Assembly: GCA_963703855.1 (NCBI GenBank)
Contig: CAVPFW010000011.1
Coordinates: 1-64,000 of the forward strand
From: AP-15 sp963703855
GTDB taxonomy: Bacteria; Pseudomonadota; Alphaproteobacteria; ATCC43930; CGMCC-115725
DNA: 64,000 nt
Direction of reading: 5' to 3'
Position numbers and translations under genes: made by a program. The notes beneath the pieces are model-generated. The model did not search any database and was not told the origin of the DNA. It was given only the letters and a program-made list of their open reading frames with translations. Positions 56,997 through 64,000 of this stretch are shown one piece after another; the first letter of the stretch is position 1; each line of letters begins with the position of its first letter.

Positions 56997-58314
56997 CGAG
57001 CATGGCCATAAAGGCGCTCGGAACCCGATGCGGATGGCGGTCCTCGAAGAGCGCCTGATATTCGGCCCGATCAGCCTGCCGCAGCGCCGGAAAGGCGGCA
57101 TGCAGGCGCTGCACCACAGTGTCGTCGCGCCAATCGGGGCTATTCCCCAGCTGCGCCATCACCGCGGCGCTCTCGGCGGTCTCGCCGACGCATTCGAACG
57201 GCTTGTGCTCGGCCAACCCGCACAGCGCCGCGAAACCGTCGAGCTGGCTCGCGTCATCCAGCATGTTGCGGCCGAAGATTTCGATCAACTCCCCCTTGGC
57301 GACAAACGGCGACAAGGCCAGAAACACGAAGCGGCATTTCGGGCAATCGGCGCACCATTGCCGTCCGCGCTCGGCCGGCGCTTGCCGGAACGCGGTATTG
57401 CAGCTGCGGAAGCTGCCGAAATATTGCCGATGCCGCGAAAATCGCCGGGCGATCTCGATTTCGGACAACGGCCGCAGCAGCGAGAAATAGGCGATGCTGG
57501 GCGAAATGCGATTGTGCACGAAGTCGGAAAAATCCCGCTCGAACTCGAGGGATTTGCTGAACTGATGGTTGACCCCGATCCCGTCGACCGTCAAGTTCGG
57601 CGCGCTGGCCGAATGCTCATTGGACATCGCGATCGTATCGAAGCCTGAAAGCACGGCGCAGGCCAAGACGATCGCGCTCAAGATCCCGGTGATCGGGACG
57701 TGCCCGTTCAGCGCGCCATCTTTGTTGAGCTTTAGGAGGCCAGGGTCGAGCCGGCGTTGAACGCGGATGAACGGCCGATCGGCGGCAGCGATGCAGGCGG
57801 CGATCGGCGGGGCGTCGCCGAGCGAAAACAGGACGAGATCCTCGCCGCCGGCTTTCAGGCATTCGAGGGTGACGGCCGAATCCTTTCCACCACCCACCGG
57901 GACGCAGGTCCGTCGCGGCAATTCGACCGCCACCGGCGTCGCGGGCGCGGTCGAATCGGAGCGAAATCGGCAATGGCCGCGCAGGGAGATCCGGTTTTTC
58001 CAGGCGAATTCGGCCAGGCCCTTTTCGTAAAAGTTTTGCAGAAATTCGGCGGTTTCCCGATCGAGCGGGAACGCCTCGCATCGCAGCATCTGCGGTACGA
58101 AGGCTTTGTAGTAGCTGACCCCCGCCAGCAGGAAAATCAGCCTGAGGGTGCCGTCTAGCACTTTGGACGCCACCGGCGACAGCGGCCGCCGCGCAAAATC
58201 GAAAATCAGCCTCTCTTCAAATCCCGGCCCCTCGGCGAACCGATAGCGCAACGACAGCACGGCGTTTGCCGGGTCGTATCGGTAGTTCTCGAAGACAAAC
58301 TCGCTATACCTCAT
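56983..58314 (-). CDS. murL: MurL, UDP-MurNAc-L-Ala-L-Glu epimerase
   Basis: The 443-residue protein starts at ATG 58314. It shows VLDGTLRLIFLLAGVSYYKA in the first third, a PP-loop-like nucleotide site RRTCVPVGGGKDSAVTLECL near residue 155, TIAMSNEHSASAPNLTVDG and the cysteine-rich RQWCADCPKCRFVFLALSPF in the last third. These are the features of MurL, which inverts the terminal L-Glu of UDP-MurNAc-L-Ala-L-Glu to D-Glu in an ATP-dependent way and replaces glutamate racemase. It overlaps the preceding gene by 11 bases and murD2 by 14 bases. Confidence 0.85.
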   Translation of the reverse strand: MRYSEFVFENYRYDPANAVLSLRYRFAEGPGFEERLIFDFARRPLSPVASKVLDGTLRLIFLLAGVSYYKAFVPQMLRCEAFPLDRETAEFLQNFYEKGLAEFAWKNRISLRGHCRFRSDSTAPATPVAVELPRRTCVPVGGGKDSAVTLECLKAGGEDLVLFSLGDAPPIAACIAAADRPFIRVQRRLDPGLLKLNKDGALNGHVPITGILSAIVLACAVLSGFDTIAMSNEHSASAPNLTVDGIGVNHQFSKSLEFERDFSDFVHNRISPSIAYFSLLRPLSEIEIARRFSRHRQYFGSFRSCNTAFRQAPAERGRQWCADCPKCRFVFLALSPFVAKGELIEIFGRNMLDDASQLDGFAALCGLAEHKPFECVGETAESAAVMAQLGNSPDWRDDTVVQRLHAAFPALRQADRAEYQALFEDRHPHRVPSAFMAMLDACG

Positions 58315-59224
58315 GCCCGTGTTCGGCGAGCGCACGGATCATGCGCAATTTTCGGTGATGCGTGGCGAGGTCGAGATCGTCAATCGTCGGCGCTTGCACC
58401 CGCGACACGCCGTCCACCGCCGGCCCGTCGGCGAGCGTCCTGTGCAGAATTCGCCGGTCGAGCCCCTCGTCGAGGCACCCGATCAGGCATGCCCGCCAAT
58501 CCGCGCGAAGACAGGCGAGCGCCCCGAGCAGGGCGTAGGCCCCCCAGTGCGACACCCCGGCCACGATCAGATGCCGGGCCGGGGTGACGCAGGCGATCGT
58601 CTCGCCATGCGCGACGTGCTGCGCGATCAGGCCGCGCGGCAAGGCACCCATCCCGATCTCGTTGCCACCGTCTCCGACCGCGATCGTGTCCCATGGTCCG
58701 GCCGCAAACAGATCGTCGAGCGGGGCGGTATAGGAGCCGATATTGTGGCCCCGCATGTTGCGCGGCGCACCGTCGGCGCTGCGCCCGCAGCGCTCGATCG
58801 AGATCGCATGGGTCACCCCGGCCGCGCGCCAGGTCTCGATCAGCGGGGTCAACATGGCTCCGATGGCGGCCGCGTCGACCGGCACCTCGGACGCGCCGGC
58901 CGCAGCCAATGCGGCCGCGCAGGCGCTCCGGCACGGCTCGTCGGTGGCGAGTCGGCACGCAATGTCGATCTCTGCCAGACCCTTGGCCAGCAATGCCGTC
59001 CCGACCGGCCCGTCGGTTTCCGCGGCGGGCGGAGAGCCCGTCGGCACATAAAAGCCGGTGATCAGCCCGATCCGGCAAGGCTCTGCCGCGGCCAGCGCCG
59101 ACGCCGCACTCCACAACCCGCCGCGTGAGGCCTCGCACAGCGCCCCGATGTTGCGCCCGACATCGGTCTGCACCAGCCGCTCAATGCGCTCGACCAGCGT
59201 TCGCGCATCGGCCCGACCCGCCAC
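58304..59224 (-). CDS. DUF4392 (D-glutamate cyclase-like) protein
   Basis: The 306-residue protein (GTG start) has a conserved N-terminus ERLVQTDVGRNIGALCEASR, GLITGFYVPTGSPPAAETDG, and later IERCGRSADGAPRNMRGHNI and TIAVGDGGNEIGMGALPRGL. These mark the DUF4392 family, the C-terminal domain of eukaryotic D-glutamate cyclase, which converts D-Glu to 5-oxo-D-proline. In this operon it is a separate protein following a DUF1445 gene, so both halves of the eukaryotic enzyme are present side by side. Catalysis of D-Glu cyclisation here is inferred. Confidence 0.85.
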   Translation of the reverse strand: MAGRADARTLVERIERLVQTDVGRNIGALCEASRGGLWSAASALAAAEPCRIGLITGFYVPTGSPPAAETDGPVGTALLAKGLAEIDIACRLATDEPCRSACAAALAAAGASEVPVDAAAIGAMLTPLIETWRAAGVTHAISIERCGRSADGAPRNMRGHNIGSYTAPLDDLFAAGPWDTIAVGDGGNEIGMGALPRGLIAQHVAHGETIACVTPARHLIVAGVSHWGAYALLGALACLRADWRACLIGCLDEGLDRRILHRTLADGPAVDGVSRVQAPTIDDLDLATHHRKLRMIRALAEHGHEV

Positions 59225-59233
59225 GACGGCCTG

Positions 59234-60034
59234 CTACAGGCTCGCGAGCTTCGAATTGAGCAGATCGGTGATCAGCATCGAGCCGGGCGCGTGGGTGATG
59301 CAGAAATCGGGCTTGGCCTCGGCGATGACCGCCTGCGGGGTCACGCCGCAGGCCCAGAACACCGGCAACTCGCCCTCTCGCACCGGAACCTGGTCGCCGT
59401 AATCGGGCCTGGCCAGGTCCTTGATGCCGATCGCCGCCGGCAACCCGATATGCACCGGCGCGCCGTGCACCGAGGGAAAACGCGAGGTGATCTGGATCGC
59501 CCGGATCGCGTCGCTCGGCGTCAGCGGCCGCATCGAGACAACGAGCGGCCCGGCAAACGCGCCGGCCCGCGTACATGCGATGTTGGTTCGATACATCGGC
59601 ACGTTCGAGCCGCAGGTCATGTGGCGCAGCTCGATCCCTTCCTCGACCAGCGCGTGCTCGAACGAAAACGAGCAGCCGAGGGCGAAGCTCACGAGATCGT
59701 CTCGCCAAAGGTGGCGAATTTCGAGCGGCTCCTCGACCAGCTCGCCGCGCCGCCATACCCGGTACTTCGGCAGATCGGTGCGGATGTCGAGATCCTCGCC
59801 CAAGACCGGCAACCGCGGGTCGCCGGGCTCGGAAACCGCCAATACCGGGCAAGGCTTGGGGTTCGCCTGGGCAAAGCGCAGGAAATCGTGGGCCAGCGCC
59901 TCCGGCAGGATCACCAGATTGGCCTGGACGTTGCCGGCCGCGAGCCCGGCGGTGGAGCCGCGGAACTCTCCGCCGCGGATGCGCCGGCGCTCACGCGTGC
60001 CGGTCTCGACGCTTCGATCCATCACTGCGCTCAT
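59234..60034 (-). CDS. DUF1445 putative hydro-lyase (YcsI-like)
   Basis: The 266-residue protein starts at ATG 60034. Family blocks are GLAAGNVQANLVILPEALAH, CPVLAVSEPGDP, DLVSFALGCSFSFEHAL and HMTCGSNVPMYRTNIAC, with HAPGSMLITDLLN near the end. The two Cys in LGCSF and TCGSN are constant in the family. The family is called a putative hydro-lyase and forms the N-terminal domain of eukaryotic D-glutamate cyclase. It is the first gene of the operon, nine bases before the DUF4392 start. Confidence 0.9.
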   Translation of the reverse strand: MSAVMDRSVETGTRERRRIRGGEFRGSTAGLAAGNVQANLVILPEALAHDFLRFAQANPKPCPVLAVSEPGDPRLPVLGEDLDIRTDLPKYRVWRRGELVEEPLEIRHLWRDDLVSFALGCSFSFEHALVEEGIELRHMTCGSNVPMYRTNIACTRAGAFAGPLVVSMRPLTPSDAIRAIQITSRFPSVHGAPVHIGLPAAIGIKDLARPDYGDQVPVREGELPVFWACGVTPQAVIAEAKPDFCITHAPGSMLITDLLNSKLASL

Positions 60035-60114
60035 CGCACGACCCTGTCGAATGGCGGAAGATTCTAGCGCCGATCGCTCGCCGCCGTCAAAGCGGGCCTT
60101 GTGCGGGCACCGGG

Positions 60115-60297
60115 TCAGTAGGGGCCGAAATATCCTCCGCCCCGCAGAAGCCACACGATCAGAACGACGATGATGATCAGGCCGAGGATGCCACCGATGC
60201 CATAGCCGCCGCCGCGGCTGTAATAGCCGCCCCGGTAATATCCGAAGCCGCCGCCGAACAGGATGAGCAAAAGAATGATTATGAGGATCAGCTCCAT
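60115..60297 (-). CDS. small glycine/tyrosine-rich membrane protein
   Basis: The 60-residue protein (AAAGGAG upstream of ATG 60297) has two hydrophobic stretches (MELILIIILLLILFGGGFGY and LGLIIIVVLIVWLL) separated by a Gly/Tyr-rich loop (RGGYYSRGGGYGIGG). The first helix closely resembles the 26-residue protein at 19905, suggesting a shared family. Probably an inner-membrane hairpin. Function unknown. It is 80 bp upstream of the D-glutamate operon on the same strand. Confidence 0.65.
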   Translation of the reverse strand: MELILIIILLLILFGGGFGYYRGGYYSRGGGYGIGGILGLIIIVVLIVWLLRGGGYFGPY

Positions 60298-60434
60298 AGC
60301 CACAGCTCCTTTGCAGCGTTTGGGGACAACTTCCAACGCTCGCGGGGTCGCGCTCTGATCGGCGGCCCGCGCTGCGCGCTGATTAAATTAAAGGCAAACC
60401 AGGGGCAATGGTCGAAATTATCGGAGCAGACCTC

Positions 60435-60653
60435 TCATGCCGAAACCACACCCGCCGAAACGGCGGGTGGCGGATCGCGGACCGGCGGCGGCGGGGGCTC
60501 GATCGGCGGCACCGGCACCGGGCTCGGCGGTTCCTCGACCGGCCGGGGGCGATCGGGGTCGAGCGGCGGCTGCGGCGGGGTAACGGGCGGCGGGTGCGGC
60601 GTCGGGCCTTGAGCCGAGCCGCCCGCAGCACCCTTTATCGCGCGTGAAATCAT
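60435..60653 (-). CDS. proline-rich hypothetical protein
   Basis: A 72-residue protein with GGAGG before ATG 60653. After a short basic start (MISRAIKGAAGG) nearly every second residue is Pro, with repeated PPxP patterns and acidic spacers (RPVEEPPSPVPVPPIEPP). It must be an extended, disordered chain. It follows glk by 14 bp on the same strand. No family recognised; low complexity allows chance, but the ribosome site is good. Confidence 0.45.
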   Translation of the reverse strand: MISRAIKGAAGGSAQGPTPHPPPVTPPQPPLDPDRPRPVEEPPSPVPVPPIEPPPPPVRDPPPAVSAGVVSA

Positions 60654-60667
60654 CCCACCTCCGCCCT

Positions 60668-61645
60668 TCAGCCGGCCAGCACCGCTGCGCAACCGAGAAA
60701 TGCCGCGAAATTGTGGGTTACGACATGCGTCGGGATCGCCGCGAGATAAGCTTGAAACCGCCCTTTTGCCTCAAAGCGGGCGCGAAACGGCGAATCGGCG
60801 AAAAACCGCCCGAGCCGCGGCACGATACCGCCGGCAATGTAGACCCCACCGCGGGCGCCCAGGGTCAACGCCAGATTGCCGGCGATCGTGCCCAGCATCG
60901 CGCAGAACATCGCCGTCGCCTCGACGCAGAGCGGATCCTCGCCGCGCATCCCCAGATCGGTGATCTGAGCCGCCGTGTAGCCCCGCGACAGGGTCCCGCC
61001 GAGCTCTCCCAACGTATTGTAGAGGTTGACGAGCCCAGGCCCCGACAGCACCCGCTCGGCCGAAACATGATCGAAATGCCGGCGCATATGATCGAGCACT
61101 GCGCTTTCGCGATCGGTCGCCGGCGCCATCGTCGCATGGCCGCCTTCGCCGGTCAGCGCCACCCATCCCCTGGCGCAAGCGACGAGACCCGAAACGCCGA
61201 GCCCGGACCCCGGGCCCAGCACCGCCAGCGGCGCACCTGCGACCGGGTCGCCGCCGCCGACCGTCATTCGATCGGTCGGCCCGAGGTGAGGAAGGGCCAA
61301 TGCCTGCGCGGTAAAGTCGTTGATCACTTCGAGCCGCTCGACGCCAAGCCGGGTCTTCAGCGCCGCGATCGAAAAGCTCCAGGGATGGTTCGTCATCGAG
61401 ACGCGGTCCCCGGTGATCGCCGAGGCGACGGCGATCGCCGCCTTTCGCGGCATCGGCCATTCGCCGCGGGCGCCAAGGTAATCGGCGAGCGCTTGGTCGA
61501 CGGTCGGGTAATGGTCGATCGGATAGCTGCGCCAGTGCAGCACCTCGCACGCGGGCGAAACGAGGCCAAAGCGGGCGTTGGTGGCGCCGATGTCGCCGAC
61601 GAGCCAGGTTTCGGTCGCGGCCTGCGAACCGCCCGCCGTCGTCAC
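60668..61645 (-). CDS. glk: glucokinase
   Basis: The 325-residue protein (GTG start overlapping the otsA stop as GTGA) has the ATP motif WLVGDIGATNARFGLV, RLEVINDFTAQALALPHLG with the catalytic Asp, LGPGSGLGVSGLVACAR, WVALTGEGGHATMAP and VYIAGGIVPRLGRFF. This is the bacterial Glk (not ROK) family. Phosphorylates glucose, for example that released from trehalose or glycogen breakdown. Third gene of otsB-otsA-glk. Confidence 0.93.
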   Translation of the reverse strand: MTTAGGSQAATETWLVGDIGATNARFGLVSPACEVLHWRSYPIDHYPTVDQALADYLGARGEWPMPRKAAIAVASAITGDRVSMTNHPWSFSIAALKTRLGVERLEVINDFTAQALALPHLGPTDRMTVGGGDPVAGAPLAVLGPGSGLGVSGLVACARGWVALTGEGGHATMAPATDRESAVLDHMRRHFDHVSAERVLSGPGLVNLYNTLGELGGTLSRGYTAAQITDLGMRGEDPLCVEATAMFCAMLGTIAGNLALTLGARGGVYIAGGIVPRLGRFFADSPFRARFEAKGRFQAYLAAIPTHVVTHNFAAFLGCAAVLAG

Positions 61646-63195
61646 CGCCGCTCGCCGCTCGCCGCCAGGGCAGCGACAAAGGCCTCGCGCCATCGGGTGA
61701 TGTCGTTGCGTTCGACCGTCGCCATCATCGCCGTCCACCGCTCCTTTCGTTCACCGAGCGACATGGTCAATCCTTGCCGGATGGCTTCGGCCATGCCCTC
61801 GACATCATGCGGATTGACCAGCACCGCCTCGCCCAGCTCCTGCGCCGCGCCGGCGAAGCAGGACAGCACCAGCACCCCCGGGTCCCCCGCCGGCTGCGAG
61901 GCGACATATTCCTTCGCCACCAGGTTCATGCCGTCGCGCAACGGCGTCACCAAGCCGATCCGGCTCGCCCGGAAGAAACCGGTCAGGACCTTGTGGTTGA
62001 AGCTCTTATTGATGTAGCGCAACGGGGTCCAGTCGAATTCGCCATAGCGGCTGTTGATGTTGCCGGCCGACGCGGCGAGAGTGCGGCGGATCTCCCGGTA
62101 TTCGGGAACCTCGGAGCGCGAGGGCGGCGCGATCTGCATGAATACGATGCGGCCGCGCGTGCCGGGGTGGGTTTCGAGAAGCTGTGCGAAGGCCTGGAAC
62201 CGCGCCGGCAGACCTTTGGAATAGTCGAGCCGGTCGACCCCGATCATCAATGTCCGCTGCCCGAGACTCTGCCCGAGCCGCCGCATCTGCCTGGTCCCGT
62301 CGGCGGCTGCCGCCTGCGCCGCGACGGCGGCGGTGTCGATCCCGATCGGAAAGACCTGGGCGCGCACGATGCGGCCGAATGCCCGCAGCACCCCATGTCC
62401 GAGATCCTCGGCTCCGGCCCAGCGCACCAGATAGTCGCAAAAGCCGTGCAGGTCCGATTTGGTCTGGAAGCCGACGAGATCGTAGGCGCACAGCGCCTCG
62501 ACGAGATCGCGGTGGCCCGGCAGCACCCGCAACAGCTCGGCCGGCGGAAACGGGGTGTGCAGAAAAAATCCGATCGGCTGGGTGCGGTCGAGCCGGCGCA
62601 GCTCGCGTCCGAGCGGGATCAGGTGATAGTCGTGGACCCAGACCAGATCCTGGGGCAACAGCATCCGCGCCAGGGAGCGCGCGAACATTCGGTTGACCCG
62701 CAGATACCCGGCCAGGCTGGATCGCGAAAAATCGACGAGTCCGGCGCGGAAATGAAACAGCGGCCACAGCACCTGGTTGGCGAACCCCAGATAATATTCC
62801 TCGAAGTCGCGCGGCGCGAGATCGAGGGTCGCGTAAGTGAGAGGTCCGCGCTCGACCAGCGCCGGCTCGCCGTCGGCCCCATCGTTGACCTGTCCGCTCC
62901 AGCCGAACCAGAGGCCGCCGCTTTCCTTGAGCGCGGCGCGAAGGGCAACCGCAAGGCCACCCGAATCGGGTTCTCCGTTCTCGACCGCGACCCGGTTGGA
63001 AACCACGACCAGCCGGTGATTTTCCGAACTCAGCGCATTTTGAAACCGCTGGCGTCCCCCGGCGCTGCAAGCCGGCGTTCGCCGAGCCGGCCGTAACGAT
63101 TTCGTCCTCGACCATTTTATTCCCCGCTCGGTTTCTTTGCCGAACGCCGGCGGGCGATGAATGTTCCAGCGGTGGGCTGATCTCAGGCCGGGCAT
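61642..63195 (-). CDS. otsA: alpha,alpha-trehalose-phosphate synthase
   Basis: Up to 517 residues; the conserved GT20 part begins at LVVVSNRVAVENGEPDSGGL, so the true start may be later than ATG 63195, though that start overlaps the otsB stop in the manner of a coupled operon. UDP-glucose and glucose-6-phosphate site residues are seen in VWVHDYHLIPLGREL, GFFLHTPFPPAELLRVLPG, MIGVDRLDYSKGLPARF and PLRDGMNLVAKEYVASQ. Makes trehalose-6-phosphate. Confidence 0.94.
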   Translation of the reverse strand: MPGLRSAHRWNIHRPPAFGKETERGIKWSRTKSLRPARRTPACSAGGRQRFQNALSSENHRLVVVSNRVAVENGEPDSGGLAVALRAALKESGGLWFGWSGQVNDGADGEPALVERGPLTYATLDLAPRDFEEYYLGFANQVLWPLFHFRAGLVDFSRSSLAGYLRVNRMFARSLARMLLPQDLVWVHDYHLIPLGRELRRLDRTQPIGFFLHTPFPPAELLRVLPGHRDLVEALCAYDLVGFQTKSDLHGFCDYLVRWAGAEDLGHGVLRAFGRIVRAQVFPIGIDTAAVAAQAAAADGTRQMRRLGQSLGQRTLMIGVDRLDYSKGLPARFQAFAQLLETHPGTRGRIVFMQIAPPSRSEVPEYREIRRTLAASAGNINSRYGEFDWTPLRYINKSFNHKVLTGFFRASRIGLVTPLRDGMNLVAKEYVASQPAGDPGVLVLSCFAGAAQELGEAVLVNPHDVEGMAEAIRQGLTMSLGERKERWTAMMATVERNDITRWREAFVAALAASGERR

Positions 63196-63980
63196 CGGTT
63201 GCCGGTGAGCCAGGCGAGCACCCCCGGGACCGACGCCAAGCCGTAGCCCGCGAGCGTTGCAGTGGGCGGCCCGACCCGGATCGCGATCCCGCCACGGCGG
63301 TCGATTTCCGCAAATCCGTCCTCGTCGGTCACATCGTCGCCGACAAAGACCGGGCGGCGGCCGAGAAACGGCAACTCGCCCATAAAGGCGGCGATCGTCG
63401 TGCCCTTGTCGGCGCTGCGCGGATGAAACTCGACGACCATCTTGCCGGCAATCAGTCGCAGCGTGGTCCCGACCTCACGCTGGAGGGCCCGAGCCACGGC
63501 GAGGATGTGAGCGGCGCGCTCCGGCGCCGCGCGGTAATGCAGCGCCAACGCGCCTTGCTTGTCTTCGAGAATGAGGCCGCTGCCGTCGCTTGCCACGGCC
63601 GCGAGCCGCGGGCGGATGCGGTCGAGAGCGGCTGCGGCGGCGAGGTTGATTCGATGGTCGAGAGTGCCGTCGGCCCGCCGGCGCTCGCTCCCGTGCAGGC
63701 CGGCGGCAGCCCCGCGCCACGGCTGGAACAGCAGATCGAGCTCGCGCAGCGGCCGGCCGCTGACCAGCGCCAGCGCCCCGCCGCGCTGCTGCGCCACCTC
63801 GCCGAGCAGCCCCGGCAGCACGGACGGAACTTGGACGAGATCCGGTCGCGGGGCAATTTCGAGCAGGCTCCCGTCGACATCGAGAAACACCGCCGCGCCC
63901 GCATCGAGCGGCGGCGGCGGCACCAGCGGGCTCCCCGGCATTTCGTCCATCGTCAAAAACCCGTCACTTGTGCGTTGCAC
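63183..63980 (-). CDS. otsB: trehalose-6-phosphate phosphatase
   Basis: The 265-residue HAD-family protein has motif I FLDVDGSLLEIAPRPD (Ser replacing the usual Thr after DxDG), LALVSGRPLRELD as motif II, and RRPVFVGDDVTDEDGFAEID as motifs III/IV, with the OtsB cap between. Start uncertain: GTG 63980 has AGGGGA upstream; ATG 63950 is the alternative. Dephosphorylates the OtsA product. Whether an upstream partner gene exists is beyond the window. Confidence 0.92.
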   Translation of the reverse strand: MQRTSDGFLTMDEMPGSPLVPPPPLDAGAAVFLDVDGSLLEIAPRPDLVQVPSVLPGLLGEVAQQRGGALALVSGRPLRELDLLFQPWRGAAAGLHGSERRRADGTLDHRINLAAAAALDRIRPRLAAVASDGSGLILEDKQGALALHYRAAPERAAHILAVARALQREVGTTLRLIAGKMVVEFHPRSADKGTTIAAFMGELPFLGRRPVFVGDDVTDEDGFAEIDRRGGIAIRVGPPTATLAGYGLASVPGVLAWLTGNRCPA

Positions 63981-64000
63981 ATCAGTCCCCTGCCGGGGGT

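Overview
The window reads as chromosomal DNA of a high-GC alphaproteobacterium. The strongest pointers are the aa3-type cytochrome oxidase cluster in its usual alphaproteobacterial order (coxB-coxA-ctaB-coxF-ctaG-coxC-DUF983-surf1), an IalB-type periplasmic protein, an NnrU protein, and dense ATGA/GTGA-overlapped operons. Order and genus cannot be fixed by eye; a Rhodospirillales- or Hyphomicrobiales-like organism fits.

Layout. Bases 1-14 kb are an eroded accessory region. A broken groEL piece abuts two tRNA-Ser-like relics. Then come catabolic and transport genes: a 3-hydroxyisobutyrate-dehydrogenase-like enzyme, a carboxymuconolactone-decarboxylase-like protein, two coupled MFS transporters, a cupin and two PDC-lactonase-like amidohydrolases. 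Two halves of a tyrosine recombinase lie in opposite orientation around a three-part redox protein (cNMP-binding, thioredoxin-reductase-like, UBP zinc finger). A DHA2 exporter with an internal TGA and a third tRNA-like relic close the region. Bases 14-20 kb hold a Crp/Fnr regulator and a very large CheB-CheR-PAS-histidine kinase-REC-REC-HTH protein. Bases 20-24.5 kb carry glycogen debranching enzyme and TreZ. Bases 24.8-27.7 kb are an insertion-sequence scar (IS66 remnant, IS110/IS1111 element, truncated thiolase) that also holds three copies of a short palindromic repeat lying inside or beside the transposase genes. Bases 27.7-32.7 kb encode two glycoside hydrolases and TldD.

Bases 33-43 kb are core metabolism: the cytochrome oxidase cluster, an M32 carboxypeptidase and the ergothioneine pair egtB-egtD. 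Bases 43-55 kb hold housekeeping and small genes: a GNAT protein, a DinB-like protein, IalB, rlmN, a hydrolase, argG, a hicA/hicB pair with a broken toxin, nnrU, DUF167, yggT, tRNA-Ala(CGC), MFS transporters, a GFA protein and a GST.

The most interesting unit is the tightly overlapped operon at 60034-55390: a DUF1445 hydro-lyase-like protein, a DUF4392 (D-glutamate cyclase-like) protein, MurL, a MurD2-like ligase and a small lipoprotein. The first two families are the two halves of the eukaryotic D-glutamate cyclase. MurL plus MurD2 is the alternative route that makes the D-Glu residue of peptidoglycan on the nucleotide precursor. Their co-transcription suggests one module controlling D-glutamate. 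The window ends with otsB-otsA-glk, so trehalose can be reached by two routes (TreZ and OtsBA).

At least six otherwise well-conserved genes carry a single-base frameshift and two carry a single TGA. Part of this may be residual sequencing or assembly error rather than biology, and it is flagged for each gene.
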